NCBI GenBank assembly: GCA_936440205.1
Contig: OW387136.1
Coordinates: 15,472,788 to 15,536,787 of the forward strand
Reading direction: 5' to 3'
Source of the DNA: Lepidonotus clava
Lineage: Eukaryota > Annelida > Polychaeta > Phyllodocida > Polynoidae
Length of the DNA: 64,000 nt
Made by a program: the position numbers and the translations under genes. A model generated the notes under the pieces. That model saw only the letters and a list, made by a program, of their open reading frames with translations, had not been told where the DNA came from and searched no databases. Below are positions 12,031-23,879 of the stretch, in pieces; the first letter of the stretch is position 1, and each line of letters opens with the position of its first letter.

Positions 12031-12667
12031 CACTGAAAACACAGAGTTGTCAAAAGTGGTGCCAAAAATGACAACCCAACGTTGTCACAGGCTGTATCTG
12101 TGTCTGTTAGACAAAAAATCTTATTTATGAATATTTTCATGTTGTAGATATCATAGTCATTATAATGGCTTCCTATTATGTTATTACTAGTTATTAGGTA
12201 TGGCCATTACACATAGGAGGCATATGAGTTGTATGGTTTTGACACCATTCACTTACAACACTGGGTTGATATAGACAGAGGCCACGACAACCTTGGGCTG
12301 TCATTTTAGGCACCATTCACTTACAACCCTAGAGTAGTCAGGCAGGATTTTTGACTTCTCATTTTCTTCTGTGACAACCCTATGACAACCCGATCTTCAT
12401 TTTTGCTTCTCTGACGACCTTTTTGGCCCAAAGTAGTCAGGAGAAAATAACTACCTTTGGGTTGTCATCCAGCCTTAAAATTCACAATGACAACCCTCTG
12501 ACCACCCCAAAATTGTCAAAGGATTGTCACAAGGTCGTCACACAGCATTGATGGCCTGAAATGAGCCCTGTGATGACCCAAAAGTCACCTATGAGAGCCC
12601 AAAAGTGACCTGTGACAACCCTTTGACAACTTTGCAGTGGCTCTCTGACGACTTTGTGTTTTCAGTG
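12031..12667. mobile_element. non-autonomous DNA transposon with CACTG termini
   Basis: The left end, CACTGAAAACACAGAGTTGT, matches the reverse complement of the right end (CACTGAAAACACAAAGTCGT) with two mismatches in about 21 bp. Both ends are flanked by TA (12029-12030 and 12668-12669). The interior is filled with GACAACCC and its complement GGGTTGTC, the kind of subterminal repeat seen in CACTA/EnSpm elements. CACTG ends favour EnSpm, while a TA target duplication would also fit Tc1/mariner. The length is 637 bp with no coding frame, so it is a MITE-type derivative. Confidence 0.8.
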
Positions 12668-12669
12668 TA

Positions 12670-13730
12670 CGCCCACCAAACAGCACTCGTGTTTTCATTC
12701 TCTTTAAAACATGACTCTTTAGTTGTAGGCTAATTTAATAAGACCAGATCCTAACTTTATTCATCGAAAACTTTGTTTCTTTACACAGGCTTTTGGTTAG
12801 TGTTCAACTAATGTTTACAGAAGTTTTACCGGGAGTTTTATAAATATTTTGAGTTTTTGAAATATTACAGAAATCACATGGATCATAAAAACATGTGAAA
12901 AACACAAGGAATTGCGTTAACAAAATCTAGTGAATGTCACCTCTTTCTGAGTACCTCCAACAGACCAGCCTCAGACCGCGTATCAGGCCTATTCCTGTTT
13001 TAAACTGTCAAGATGTTTATGTATCAGATGTATGGCCAATCGAAAAGGGGCTCGAAATAAGCTGAACCAGTCAACTCAATCGAAACAATTGAACAGGATA
13101 TGTCTGGTTATTGAAAAGTCCCTGATAGCTTACTATAATTTATTTGAAGACCCTAAGCCGTTAGGCAACCTCAAATAACAAGAGCAACTTCACCAATGTT
13201 CTTTTCAAAGATACACATACAAACATCATGAAATCCTAACATAATTAGGTTAATCAACTGGCCAAACTAATATGCCCTTGAATAAGTACGTAAAATCAAC
13301 ATGCGTCTTCCCTGTCGAACCAAAGCAGAAAAATTATTAAACCCTGATTAATTCATGGACTTATTTTAAATTTCGATGGAAGGGAGTACTCTGAGCATCA
13401 TCTATATAGAATTAACCGCAAAATTTCAATACATAGGTACCATGGATAGATTCTGATTATAGTAGGCAGGGGGTGACTGGATTAAAGTCTAGTTTGGGAT
13501 TCAATTAGTGCTTTCAGATACATGTTGGGTTCGAAGTTGGATCTAGTTACAAATTTCAAGAGCACTGGAATGAATCATGATGCGCTTAAACCAGTCGAAG
13601 AATTAAACATTTAGCCCACAGTTAGATTCATTCATTTCCTTAAAACTAAAACGGGTAACAATTGATTTCTGGAAGGGCTCATGATAAAACTCATTCCCCC
13701 ATTAGCTTTCCTGTTATGCCCTAATATCAG
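12670..13730. other. AT-rich DNA, no gene recognised
   Basis: No coding island, splice pair or recognisable repeat was seen. Confidence 0.45.
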
Positions 13731-13735
13731 GGACG

Positions 13736-13868
13736 CCCTCCACTCTCCATGCTCACTCCACTCTCCATCCACAGTCACGCTCTCCACCCACAGTCTCTCT
13801 CCATCCACAGTCACTCTCCACCCAAATCACTCTCCATCCACAGTCACGCTCTCCGCCCACAATCAGTC
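13736..13868. repeat. pyrimidine-rich minisatellite, about 18-20-bp unit
   Basis: Imperfect units of CTCTCCATCCACAGTCACG and CTCTCCACCCACAGT follow one another. They account for the SPSTVTL-type repetitive readings on the plus strand and the TVDGE-type reading on the minus strand, so no gene is called. The units contain many CCACAG words that mimic splice acceptors. Confidence 0.8.
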
Positions 13869-13934
13869 ACGATGTCTCATCTCAGCATGATCCTGTGCAG
13901 CCTGGGTTACCATGGAAACTCTCAAATTTGATCT

Positions 13935-16900
13935 AGACGCCAGCGGTAGGCAGCTTGTCAAGGAGATGGTGTTTTGGCCGCACCTGGTTATGGTAATTGA
14001 GAATCTGTTTGGAGAGGCAAAGAGGGAGGCCGGTATTCATTGAATTAAATCAGCTTCATATTACCTTTAAATGCGATAGGGTGATACCCAATGACGTTAA
14101 TTGTGTCTCTGCGTCATTTCTTTTAGGTCGTTGTTGTTTTCTTATATTTTAGTAATAAACAATGAAGAGAACAACATTCTAAAATTGGATGACCATGATT
14201 ACAGTCGACATCATATGGCAAATTGATAATAATAGTACATGTAGGAGTTTTATATGATGACTAGTTAGATTGATTTCCCCTTTTCTTTGCCTTTTTTATT
14301 TCTTCATGGTTTCCTTTCTTTATCGTACAAACATGAGAGGAAGTACTTCAATAACTGAGTTTGTGTGTCACATAAAATAGCTCAGAACACGTGAATTCTA
14401 ACTTCGAATCAATAGTAATTGACCCACCAGACGATGATTCTTATTCTAAACCACTATTCATTCTTCTGAGGTGAGATTTTGATTATTTGTTCTTTGCTTG
14501 TAAAAACGAAGGAAAATAGATCAGCTGGCTCTGCTTGGAAACATGCTGCCAAGTTGTGACATGCTCTGCCTTAATATTTGTAAACACCTGTGCTTCACAT
14601 CTCTTTCACGATTCAGTGACTTCAAGTAATTAAACGTTTCCTATTAAAAACAGTTGACTTTAATGCACTTATGTCCAAACAACCATACTGAGCAGTTTAA
14701 AGTTATAAGTAGGGCTATAGATAAATCCACTATGTGGAGAGGACTATTCCAATTCGTTTGGATATAGATAAGCCTTTTAGATGGACCAAAGTTTGTTTTT
14801 TGCACTGCAGTGAGAGCATGTGGGCGGGTTCATATCATGTTTGGCTGATCTCCTTTTGGGGGATGGAAAAAGGTGGTCTTGGCTATGTGCGTGTTTGTGT
14901 TTTCATATCATGCATGAAGGCTTCGTCGAAAAATAGCTTAGTATAGGTGTATTAAAATATACAGCCACACGCAATAGGGGAGCAGGGGCTCTGCATGATG
15001 GACCTTTCGCGGCCGCCATTTTGTTATACTACTTCTGTTTTACTGTGTTGTATACTTTCTCCTTTTATTTGTATTGGGAAATAAAGGCTCAACATAGCTG
15101 ATATTCAGCCTAATCTCAGAAACACCTCTGATTGTTTTAATTTTGAACATGGACCCACGACGTATGGTGATTAAAATGGAACATAAACACCCCCTGTAAT
15201 ATTGGTAAAAGAAATAGGTTGGCCTTCTATCGAAATACAAACAGACAAAGGTACGAAATTATATATCTATGCTACAATCCACACCAAATTCATTAATTCT
15301 GTTATTTGATCGATGTCCACATAGTAAAATGCAAAACGTTTTGTGCTTTAATTCAAAAGCTCGGCTACTAAGGTACAAAGCATCCGTGAAAGCAGTTACA
15401 TTTAAAGTGGCCGTCTATGCATGGTGAGGTCTAAAAGGCCGCTCTGTCCACCCACCTACCCTACAAGGGTCATTTACATGGTCAAACATGTATATATCCC
15501 TGGGGGCAGACTGCAGGGATCACTGGTAGAGCATTCTTCCACAGCATACAGACGCCAACAGAGGGCTATGCTACACCAAGTGTTATGCCAGTTCATGAAA
15601 TGCATTCAGGTCATTTTCTAGATTCCTAAGTTCAGTTGCGGCGAAATGCGGACCGACAAGTGTGAGCCAAACACCCTCTATCCACTTCTTCCTTGGGTGC
15701 ACCGAAATGTCGATTAGGCTTCATTGCCTACAGCCTAATGGTAATTGCTTGGTTGAGATCGAGGACGAGATAGCTGACTCCATCTCCAACTGTAACCAAC
15801 AGCCTGAAATATATTTGTTAACGAAAATAAATGTATTATTTTTAGTATCAAAGAGGAATAACTGGTAGATTATCGAACGGGTGAATAAAATTATAACGTT
15901 GACGCTCGGCCCCCCAGTAGCAATCCCCTCTCTATGCATAGATTGTGCGCCGGTGGTGGGACTGGGTAAACAGGTCTCCGGGTGATCAATACCCGATACA
16001 ACTCGGGGAGGGCAGCCGGGAGGTGGCGTGGGGGGGGGGGGGGTCCCCTGCATGGGTGTCAGACCAGTATAGCTACCCCAACAACACCGTCGGCCGGACC
16101 CAGTTATCCATTGTCAAATTAGGCAGGGGTATGTCAACTTTGAATTAGAGGAAATTAATTTACAATTTAATGTGAAATATTCTTGTAGAGCCCTGTTAAA
16201 ATATCTCTGTGTGTTGATAACCTGCTCCAGGCAAATTTAGGGTGTCTTCGGCATTAGACATTGAATTTGAAATGTGATGGTTCCTGACTCAAGGCTGTTG
16301 TTGATATCTCCCTAAGCCTAGGCCATAACTGAGGAAGCACGGAATTGAACATGGGGAAACAAAAAATGTGTCCTGGCCAGATTTACTAGTATACTATGGT
16401 CCGTAATCCGGTACTGTAGGCTGGGATTAGGCAGGCGCTATAGATCACTAGTTCACGTTTCACTATGTAGGTGATTAAGTTAATGAAAGTTATGTTTACC
16501 CTCTCTGTACGCCGTGTGGTTAAGCTTGATTAATCAATTTACAAGGATTATTTACGTAACTTACTGTGTCATGTTTTCTTTACCTCAGGTCTCAAGTTTG
16601 ATCGTTAATTGATACTTAGCTATGTATAGAGAGCTTTGTAGGGCAGATGTATAATACACCATGTCAAATATGCTGAGGTTTCACCTGGGCATTTTCCAAA
16701 ATTGTATATACTACTAGGCGGTTTTAAGATCTCCTGCCTCATCCGACGTGCTTTCGGACTGTGCCTTGTGATACATGTACAAGGTAACTACGCGGCAGGC
16801 GAGATCAATGTAAGTGTGTGTGGGCGGAATTGTATGTAGGAGTGAGGCAGCAGGGCTTAGAGAGCGAGATGTAAGAGAAGCCTTCAGAGAAAACAACGGT
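13935..16900. other. mostly featureless DNA with one GC-rich patch
   Basis: No supported gene. A GC-rich patch at 15900-16130 contains a long G run (about 16029-16042) followed by an open stretch reading SPAWVSDQYSYPNNTVGRTQ (16043 onward) with C-ending codons. Splice signals around it are poor, so it is only noted. Confidence 0.4.
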
Positions 16901-17023
16901 ATGGGCATCACAGGGTGGGCAGTCAGTGCGCTCGTTACCAATGTAGTCCATCGTACCACCACGTCTCCGCTGGGAGTGTACGACCACGTGTGGAGAGTGG
17001 GCCCTCCCTGTCCACTCCTCCAG

Positions 17024-17199
17024 TAGCCAACAAAGGCGAGCCGTCTACGCCGGCCATTGACGTCACCGTGACGTCACTGCACGCGCTACTGCCAGCCGTG
17101 CCGTACTGGAGGGGAATGCGGAGGGGGGCTGATGGAAGACTCAAAGCGCCGTGCCACCAGCCGCCCGCCTCCCCGCCGACGCCCGATGACAGCTTGTAG
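17024..17199 (+). CDS. candidate terminal exon, unknown protein (gene A)
   Basis: After the pyrimidine tract CCCTCCCTGTCCACTCCTCCAG (acceptor AG at 17022-17023, exon from 17024) a GC-rich frame stays open to a TAG at 17197-17199. Entered after one base, as the donor at 9164 supplies, it reads V-ANKGEPSTPAIDVTV, then LHALLPAVPYWRGMRR, and finishes PPASPPTPDDSL. The proline-rich acidic tail looks like a natural C-terminus. Two GACGTCAC words (about 17059-17077) encode DVTVTS and are also CRE-like. ATTAAA poly(A)-type signals occur downstream (about 17295 and 17421). Joining this exon to 4284-4402 and 9112-9164 rests on matching phases and strand, so transcript evidence would decide it. Confidence 0.45.
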
Positions 17200-18290
17200 A
17201 GTGCTCACAACACTTGCCGTCTTATACAGAGACAGTTGCTGTCATCTTTTGAGGCTAGCAGCGTTAGGAAAGGAAGCATAGTTGTCATGGCGACCATATT
17301 AAAAGAATCTTTTTGTTTAGCAGTTGCCATGTATGTACATGTGAATGGGGGTTGGGGGGTGGGGGATAACACCAACATGGTGAATTGAGGCGTTCGCACG
17401 TGGCCTGGCATGTGTCTTTTATTAAATAGGCCCTAACATTCTTTTTTACCTATTGAACATTGCCTTGAACTGACACGCAGATCAACATCATAATAGCAGA
17501 TCTAGGCCTACATGATATAAGATCTATATGCCCATATTAAGCAATAATGTATGGAACAAATGAAACTGTAAATATTTAATGTGTGATTTTGATAGTGGGG
17601 TCAAGGCGCGTGTCAGGTTTGTAGGCCATCCTAAAGGCAGGGAGGGGCCAAGTAAGGTTCATGGCATTTCAGATAAATTATTAGGAATTTAGGAATGGAT
17701 TTTTCCACTTCTCCTTTAAAGGCATAGGGCCTATAATTCAACTGTATTTTGAGAGAACAGATGAGGTTCCAGACACCAATTGAAAGACACGGGGCGTTTA
17801 TTTTTTGTTGTTTCTTTTAAGTGTTTTATTACAATAATCATCGTTGTTGACGCCATTCACAGCTTCGTCTCACCTGAAACGGACAAAGTCAGAGGCTTCG
17901 GGTGAGTGGGTGGGGGCCTTGGGTGACACGGGGAAATATGAGCAAAGATCCGCCTCTCTGTGGCCTGTCGCGGCTGTAGGTAGAAGGGAGTATCCTAGAC
18001 CGGGAGGGGGAGGGAGGGGGACTCCCGGACATCGATCGTGGTAGTGTGGGGAGGAGGCAGTGGGAGGGATCACCATGGGGGAGGGGAGGTTATACTCATT
18101 ACCGAGTAGGTGGTCAGAGCATGGCGCAACCGAGTTACTCACATATACGGCAGCCCAGATGTTGATTTCCAAAACCGAGTTTATCTTTATGGATTATGCC
18201 TTGCTTACGTTTTTGACATATGGGAGCCTATTTGAGAGAGGGAATGGACTACAAGACATGTACGAAAGCCGATGACTGGCGAAAACTGGA
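17200..18290. other. possible 3' UTR and intergenic DNA
   Basis: Downstream of the candidate stop the DNA becomes AT-rich. A GC-rich, G-rich patch occupies 17880-18090. A 41-bp exon-like segment sits between TTCACAG (about 17861) and CTTCGG|GTGAGT (about 17902), but the upstream tract is weak and I do not call it. Confidence 0.3.
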
Positions 18291-18294
18291 CTTA

Positions 18295-18829
18295 AGGGGT
18301 TATTCCACTACACGACTTCTGCTACGATATGACTGCGACATCACCGCATCATGGCCGTGTCATAGGGTCCCACGATAAAATCTTCATCACAGCCCAAGTC
18401 GTGTAGTGTAATAGGGTATATGGTCATCAGCCACGACATTAAAGTCGTGCGATATTGTTTTTATCGCAGTGAAGTCGTAGGGGACAATGTCGTAGGCTTT
18501 AATGTAGGCTACGACTTTTATTCACCATGTTAAATAATGTCCTAGGGGTAAGATAGAAATGTATTGAGATGCAGGCCATGTCGTAGGTGATGTCGTAGGT
18601 GATGTCGCAGGTGATGTCGTAAGGAACAGTACATTACATTGGCAAGAGCCTGGAATTGTCGTACTTGAGTGTAATACTCTAAATGGGGCTACAATGCTAC
18701 GACATTGCTGCGATATACATACCCAAGGATAGACAGACTGGCGCCTCCTACTGCGATACCTCATAATGATATCGTGCGATATTGTCCTCATATCGTAGGC
18801 AGTTCTTATCGTGTAGTGGAATACCCCCT
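18295..18829. mobile_element. inverted-repeat (foldback/MITE) element, ATTCCACTA-end family
   Basis: The left end, AGGGGTTATTCCACTACACG, is mirrored at the right end, whose reverse complement is AGGGGGTATTCCACTACACG. The interior of about 490 bp is dense in CGACATC and GATGTCGTAGGT words, including a short tandem run at 18580-18625. There is no coding potential. Related ends with ATTCCACTA or CCACTA occur at about 36571, 41045 and, weakly, 25171. Confidence 0.75.
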
Positions 18830-19397
18830 CCAGTTTACATGCAGGCTAGGCAGCCTTAGTCAGGGTATTTACTACGTTGTCGGCACTTGTGTTTGAAATT
18901 AAATTTCTGCTATGACAAAGGTGGTACATGGTTACAGGCATACATACTGTTTTCCTGTTGAAGTACCTCGGTGGATTAGTGTTAACGTTGCCATCATTGA
19001 GAGCTTGAGCGTAGACATTTATGTTTCTACAACCGAGTCGCATGAATCAAGTTTTAGATGTTATTGTTAAACGAGCAGATACCCTACAGAATCAACATAT
19101 ACAGTCGGGAGCAAATGTATTTCGATTAATATGCTAATGATACAATATTCTAATGACATAGGAATTCATAGGAATTCATCTCTTCACTGTAGCTGTCACT
19201 GGGTCCGGCCCCAACTAGTTGTAGCCAACCAGGGAGTATCACGGGACTACTTTTAGTCCACAGGGCAAAGTAATATTAGCCACTGGTGGCGAGTTTCCTT
19301 CCTACATAGCGGAGTACATAATTATAGTCTCGTCGACTCATTTTCTGGCGCGGTGGTAGATCTCGTTGCAGAGTGATTCTCGGCTGGGCAATTTCAG

Positions 19398-19446
19398 GGG
19401 CTAACACTCGATGCTGTACACACTGCCCATGCTGATATATCCGGCC
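19398..19446 (+). CDS. possible 49-bp exon
   Basis: The segment lies between an acceptor, GGGCAATTTCAG (ending 19397), and a consensus donor, CCGGCC|GTAAGT (GT at 19447). The frame beginning GG-CTA reads LTLDAVHTAHADISG and is open across the segment. Length and phase give no contradiction, but nothing ties it to another exon and the protein is not recognised. The opposite strand also has an open stretch here (VADPELLALTYLRPDI), so even the strand is uncertain. Confidence 0.22.
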
Positions 19447-20476
19447 GTAAGTAGGTCAGGGCGAGCAGCTCCGGGTCCGCCACCTGAGTGGGTCCGTGAG
19501 TCGCTCAGGGTCACGCCTCAGTGATCACCGACCCACAAGTAGATCCAATAATCAATAGCGGAGCTAGCGTGAGGTGGGCGCTGGGCTCCTGTGGGTTCTG
19601 GGAACTCGGGAAAAAAAGGTCGATTGCCTCAGTTTTAAAAATTGGCGGAGGAGCTTTCCGTTTGCTTTGCGACCTAATTGGGATATGATTTAGATGAGTG
19701 CTATCAGGGGCATGGCACATTAGGATGATTGATTGATTATTTGATTGATTGATTGAAACTGGTCCCTTCGTCGGCCTCGGGTATGCAGTATTCAAAGGTG
19801 CCTCACGAGGAAACAAGCCTTTTCTTTAGCTCGACCACGCGAAGTCTGACTTCTGTAAAGTGACTCCTACGGCATCAAATAGGCAGGCAGTGACTAAATC
19901 TATAAAACTGGGTGTAGCCATCTGTGCAATGAGGATGGGTTTAGGCGGAAATAAGCACATTCGACTTGGCTTTATTATTGTGACATGATATGATATTACT
20001 TTCTTTTTAATTTGGTGACTATCATACACTTTACCTTAAAATACGCATTCTCTGTTATCAAAGGGTATTACATGGCCGGTATGTTTTTGCGTCATGATGG
20101 TATGACTTATACCTCTTTAAGACTTGAGAAAATCAAACTGTGTTGGATCATATTTATGCAATGCACATGGTTGAATATGGTCCTTTAACACGTTGAAGTA
20201 GCTGTGGCTGGCTGATTGTGTATGTATACATGTGCAGTATATAACCAATTATAACCATGGTATAATTATAGGTATGCATGAAATAGATACTACAAAAAGT
20301 GCGGTCGCAGACTAGCCTGGGCCTTTTACGCTTGTATAGGCCCTGTTGGACTGTCACGATGAGCGCATTCTGAGGCTGGTCTGTAAAGGGTATGATGAGT
20401 TTCCGTTCATACATCACCACAGCCCCCACGTGCCGCCGAATAGGGATGATCTATAACTAGGTGATGGGACTTGTAG

Positions 20477-20646
20477 GCAGACAAAAGCCGCGCCGGTTGG
20501 CTCTGGAAGCACTGCCTCAAAAGGCTGGGAGAGGTCAGGGAGGACAAGCCGACCCCCACTGGAGGCATGAATGGCTCCGGGAGACGTGACTGTAACGTGA
20601 ATGGTGCGGCACCACTCTGTGCACCGCCTTTCTCAGAACTCGAGAC
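20477..20646 (+). CDS. coding-like island, unknown product
   Basis: From just after GGGACTTGTAG (a possible acceptor) the frame reads ADKSRAGWLWKHCLKRLGE, then VREDKPTPTGGMNGSGRR, then DCNVNGAAPLCAPPFSELE. Codons are largely G/C-ending in AT-rich surroundings, as in real exons. A GTCAGG donor-like site after the GLU codon at about 20533 would give a 57-bp phase 0-0 exon; no better donor is visible further on. I cannot place it in a gene, and it could be a pseudogene fragment. Confidence 0.3.
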
Positions 20647-20831
20647 TCACTTTTCTTTCCACGTCACGTGTTTATCTTTTTTTTTGTTCGTTCGGTGTAA
20701 ACATCATGTACGTACTGGGAAGAAGCATCAATGGTGGGCAAAATTGGAAAGAGATATTACGAAACGTGCCATTTAGGCCTATAACTATAGGACAGACAAC
20801 CGCGTGGTTTGAGTGTTAATCATTCGGGTCT

Positions 20832-21092
20832 TCATTCAGTCCTTTGTCTCAATACATGTCTTAGTTGTATAGGATGGGTTGACAGAGTAAAGCAATATTC
20901 CACAATATAATAATCACGTGCAGTAGAGTTTTGATTTTGACAAAACTCAATTGTAACCTCCATTTTGAACTTTACCTTTGTGGTATCTTTTTGCACTCCT
21001 TCAGGCAGTTGATCCCACAAAAAGATTCCACGCAGCAGTTGACTTTTCAACATCTTCTGCAGCCTGCGTTTAGGGTTTTTGAATTTAACCAT
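20832..21092 (-). mobile_element. probable LINE ORF2 C-terminal remnant
   Basis: On the minus strand the frame contains RGIFLWDQLPEGVQKD followed by TTKVKFKMEV. The pattern aromatic/LW-x-x-LP-x-x-V, then a short gap, then FK is typical of the extreme C-terminus of CR1/L2-like non-LTR retrotransposon proteins. The surroundings are AT-rich and without splice signals. The match is short, so the assignment is tentative. If correct, it is a 5'-truncated dead copy of a family different from that at 5938. Confidence 0.4.
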
Positions 21093-21905
21093 ATCTCTAC
21101 TTTGTAAATGTATATTCAGTCAGTACTTATTTATCAAGGTCATATTGCTCTTTCTTAACATCAAGCAGCATAATTGTATGTATACGTTCAGTTTGAGATA
21201 TGCATGATGACTTAAGTTTGTATTATAGTTTCTAACTCACCATACATGAGATTAGTATATATTAAGTTGGCTATACATTGTAATTCTAATTGCTCACTGG
21301 TGTAAAAATAAAAATTAAACAAAAGTTAGAAATTGTAGTTTTTGCGTCCTTTGGCTGAATATCTATATTAATTTTGTAAGAACCTTTTCTACGGGCGAGA
21401 AGGGAAAATGTACCTCTTATTATTTTGATGTCGGCCTATGGTATACCAAAATCAGACAGTTTAGTCTGAAAAAAAAATGCGATTCTCGCAAATCAGCTCC
21501 AAACCACCGTTGTCTATCCATCGGAAATTTTATATGCATGTGAAGGAAAAAATGGCCATGGTCTCGATGAAGTATCGAAGACCTTACATTATAAGACATT
21601 CGTAAACTTGTTTTAAGATTTACTATAAATTACAGCAAACATAGTTTGTTTCATATGCCATAATCTGCCTATGAAGACATACTAGAAAATGGCCTCGATT
21701 CACCTTTAGCATTTAGGCCTACCTACAGATTGGAGCTTACATATTGAACATGACATAATCTACTTATGAAGACGTAACCTAGAAAACGGCCTCAACTCAC
21801 CCCATTTAACTCGATATACCCGCATAGCTCGCCCATGCCCAGCTGTCGGGTAATGTTAGTATTAGATGATTAACACCCTGTCATTAACATACTTAATTAC
21901 CCCAG

Positions 21906-21970
21906 CTGCCGCTGCACGTGTCCGAGTGGACACGGGACGTGCAGGGCGCGTGCATGGGGGGCGGCCTGAG
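21906..21970 (+). CDS. possible 65-bp exon overlapping a hairpin
   Basis: The GC-rich island opens after ATTACCCCAG and can end at CTGAG|GTGCGG. One frame reads LPLHVSEWTRDVQGACMGG without a stop. The acceptor tract is short and the donor is weak. The same bases form an interrupted inverted repeat, CTGCACGTGTCC / GGACACG-GGA-CGTGCAG (about 21911-21944), which offers a non-coding explanation for the high GC. Confidence 0.22.
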
Positions 21971-22112
21971 GTGCGGTCACCTAGATGTCTAGGTGGGGGA
22001 ATGACATGGTGGGTGCTGAGTGGATGGCAGGTGGCAGTTTTACCTTGTTTTCACACCTATCGTTATACTAATGAACGTTTGGAGTGAGATACTGAGACAA
22101 ATTTTGTGGCAT

Positions 22113-22195
22113 CAGGGACGGATCCAGAGATTTAACCAAAAAAAAAAAGGGGGGGGGGAGGGGGGGCGCCCTATTATAGGATTTGAGGCGCCCCA
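22113..22195. mobile_element. partial element of the CAGGGGCGGATCC-end family
   Basis: It begins CAGGGACGGATCCAGAG, continues into an A run and a long G-rich run (about 22138-22165), and fades by 22195. The matching right end is absent, so this is a fragment of the family seen whole at 52352-52549. Confidence 0.55.
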
Positions 22196-22199
22196 TCCG

Positions 22200-23700
22200 G
22201 CATACATTTTTCTTGATATCCAGTACGTTGATTCAGACATATATATGAGGGTGGGATTCCATAACACAATTTCAAAGCTTGATAACCATAAGTATAATGG
22301 TACTGTATGATTGGGGCCCAGAAATATACTTATAATTGAATATTTTTGAAATATATTGAGGCTGAGAAAAACGATACGTTACGTTTACGTTACGTCATGC
22401 CTTGGAGTGTTTGAAACTATTACTGCTAGAAGGGGGGCTACATTATAGAAAAGGGTCTATAGAGTTTTTTGGGTCTCTTTTAACTAACCACAATCATTAA
22501 AGAAAATGTTCTTCCATGTAGGTATTTTCATATATGTGTAAACCTTCATATGGAAAATATCACATGAGATTATATCGAAACAATGTGTAAACGAAAAAAT
22601 CCGAAAATCATCTTGTCCGCCTTAATTCTTTCATGTCTCAAGCCCTTAAGCAGCGATCGAACATAATGAACTAGTTCTGGTAGCTGAAGAGGCAGTTGAC
22701 CTTGTATCGGCGCCAAATAGTGCCAGTGGTCAGCGGAGGTACGTATAATGAGCTATCGATCAGCTGCAGTGTAAGGGATATATCCGAGACGACCACAAGG
22801 AATCTCCCCGCCCAGTAAGACTCCATGTACAGCTAAAAGGGAAACCCATTGAGCAATGGAACAAAGATTCTGGTCAAATGAGGGGAAGCTTTCAGTTGAT
22901 ATGTAACATTGTTCGATATATTTGCCAAGCAATCAACTTATTTTCTATTTCTGGTTTCATCACTCAAAGGGTACGCCTCTTTTTGGCTTTTTCGACGATT
23001 TCTAATTATTTTCGTCGATTCCTGATTGCTTCAACAATGAGATGGAATTTCAGTAGCCTAACATCGGTCAGTGGGTTCCTTGCATTAGGAAGCATAACAC
23101 CACTATGGTACACAGGGCGCTCCGCCTGAATCCATCGCTATTTCTAAAAAGAAGAAGTCGGTAATCTTTGGTCTTTTTAGTTCAAAATGCCATTTATTCT
23201 AGGGAGTTGTTTTACATATTTCTATGCTTTCTCTCTTTCTTTTCTCATGTCTAATCCATATTTTTTGTGATTTCTTTTGCTGACAAGCAAGCTTACTGTT
23301 CCAAAGATGAAAAGAAATCTTCCATCTAATCTAGCAGCTTGATCCCCCCCCCCCCCGGCCTTTCCGGTCGTTGGTCTCGCGATGTTTCAGCTATACTCTC
23401 ATGGGATTACTTACTTCTAGATTGAACTGGGAGACCATGCAGGGATTTCTAGTCAGAAATGGTCCGAACCGATGAACTTATGTCATATCTAGACTTTTTA
23501 GAATGTCTAACACAAATATGGTAGCACTTGTCTTAGCAGCTATCAAGCTTATCGGTACGTTGTATGTGTGAGTGTGTGTATGGTCTGTATGTAGTCACAC
23601 GATATCATCTCTATGTTAATCCCTCGCAATATGGAAGAACATGCACCTTCTGTTTGGGAAGTTGTTGTAAACAAAAGTTTACTTTCTATTTATATAGCTA
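22200..23700. other. no gene recognised
   Basis: AT-rich sequence with a C run at about 23345-23357. The open frame at 22878-23129 is AT-coded, without motifs. Confidence 0.4.
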
Positions 23701-23758
23701 GCGATGCTTTTGTTATTACTATAACTGCTGCTTCTACAGCTGCTGCTTCTGCTTCTAC

Positions 23759-23765
<7 letters not shown>

Positions 23766-23802
<37 letters not shown>
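23766..23802. repeat. (GCT)12 trinucleotide microsatellite
   Basis: About twelve uninterrupted GCT units, preceded by degenerate GCTTCT/GCTACT units from about 23728. It reads poly-Ala on the plus strand and poly-Ser/Gln/Ala on the minus strand. No exon is convincingly defined around it, although GAGACG|GTAAAC (about 23872) could serve as a donor. Confidence 0.9.
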
Positions 23803-23803
<1 letters not shown>

Positions 23804-23879
23804 GAGTCGCATTGCTTCCTTGCCTGCAACCTCTCTTGGTGCTGCTGGTGTCGGGGCTGCAGCTGGAGAGACGGTAAAC

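Noticed and set aside
16043-16127. Exon-like frame SPAWVSDQYSYPNNTVGRTQ
   Set aside because: Codon use is suggestive, but it follows a G run and lacks a good acceptor and donor.
17862-17902. 41-bp micro-exon between TTCACAG and GTGAGT
   Set aside because: Weak upstream tract and no frame continuity with neighbouring candidates.
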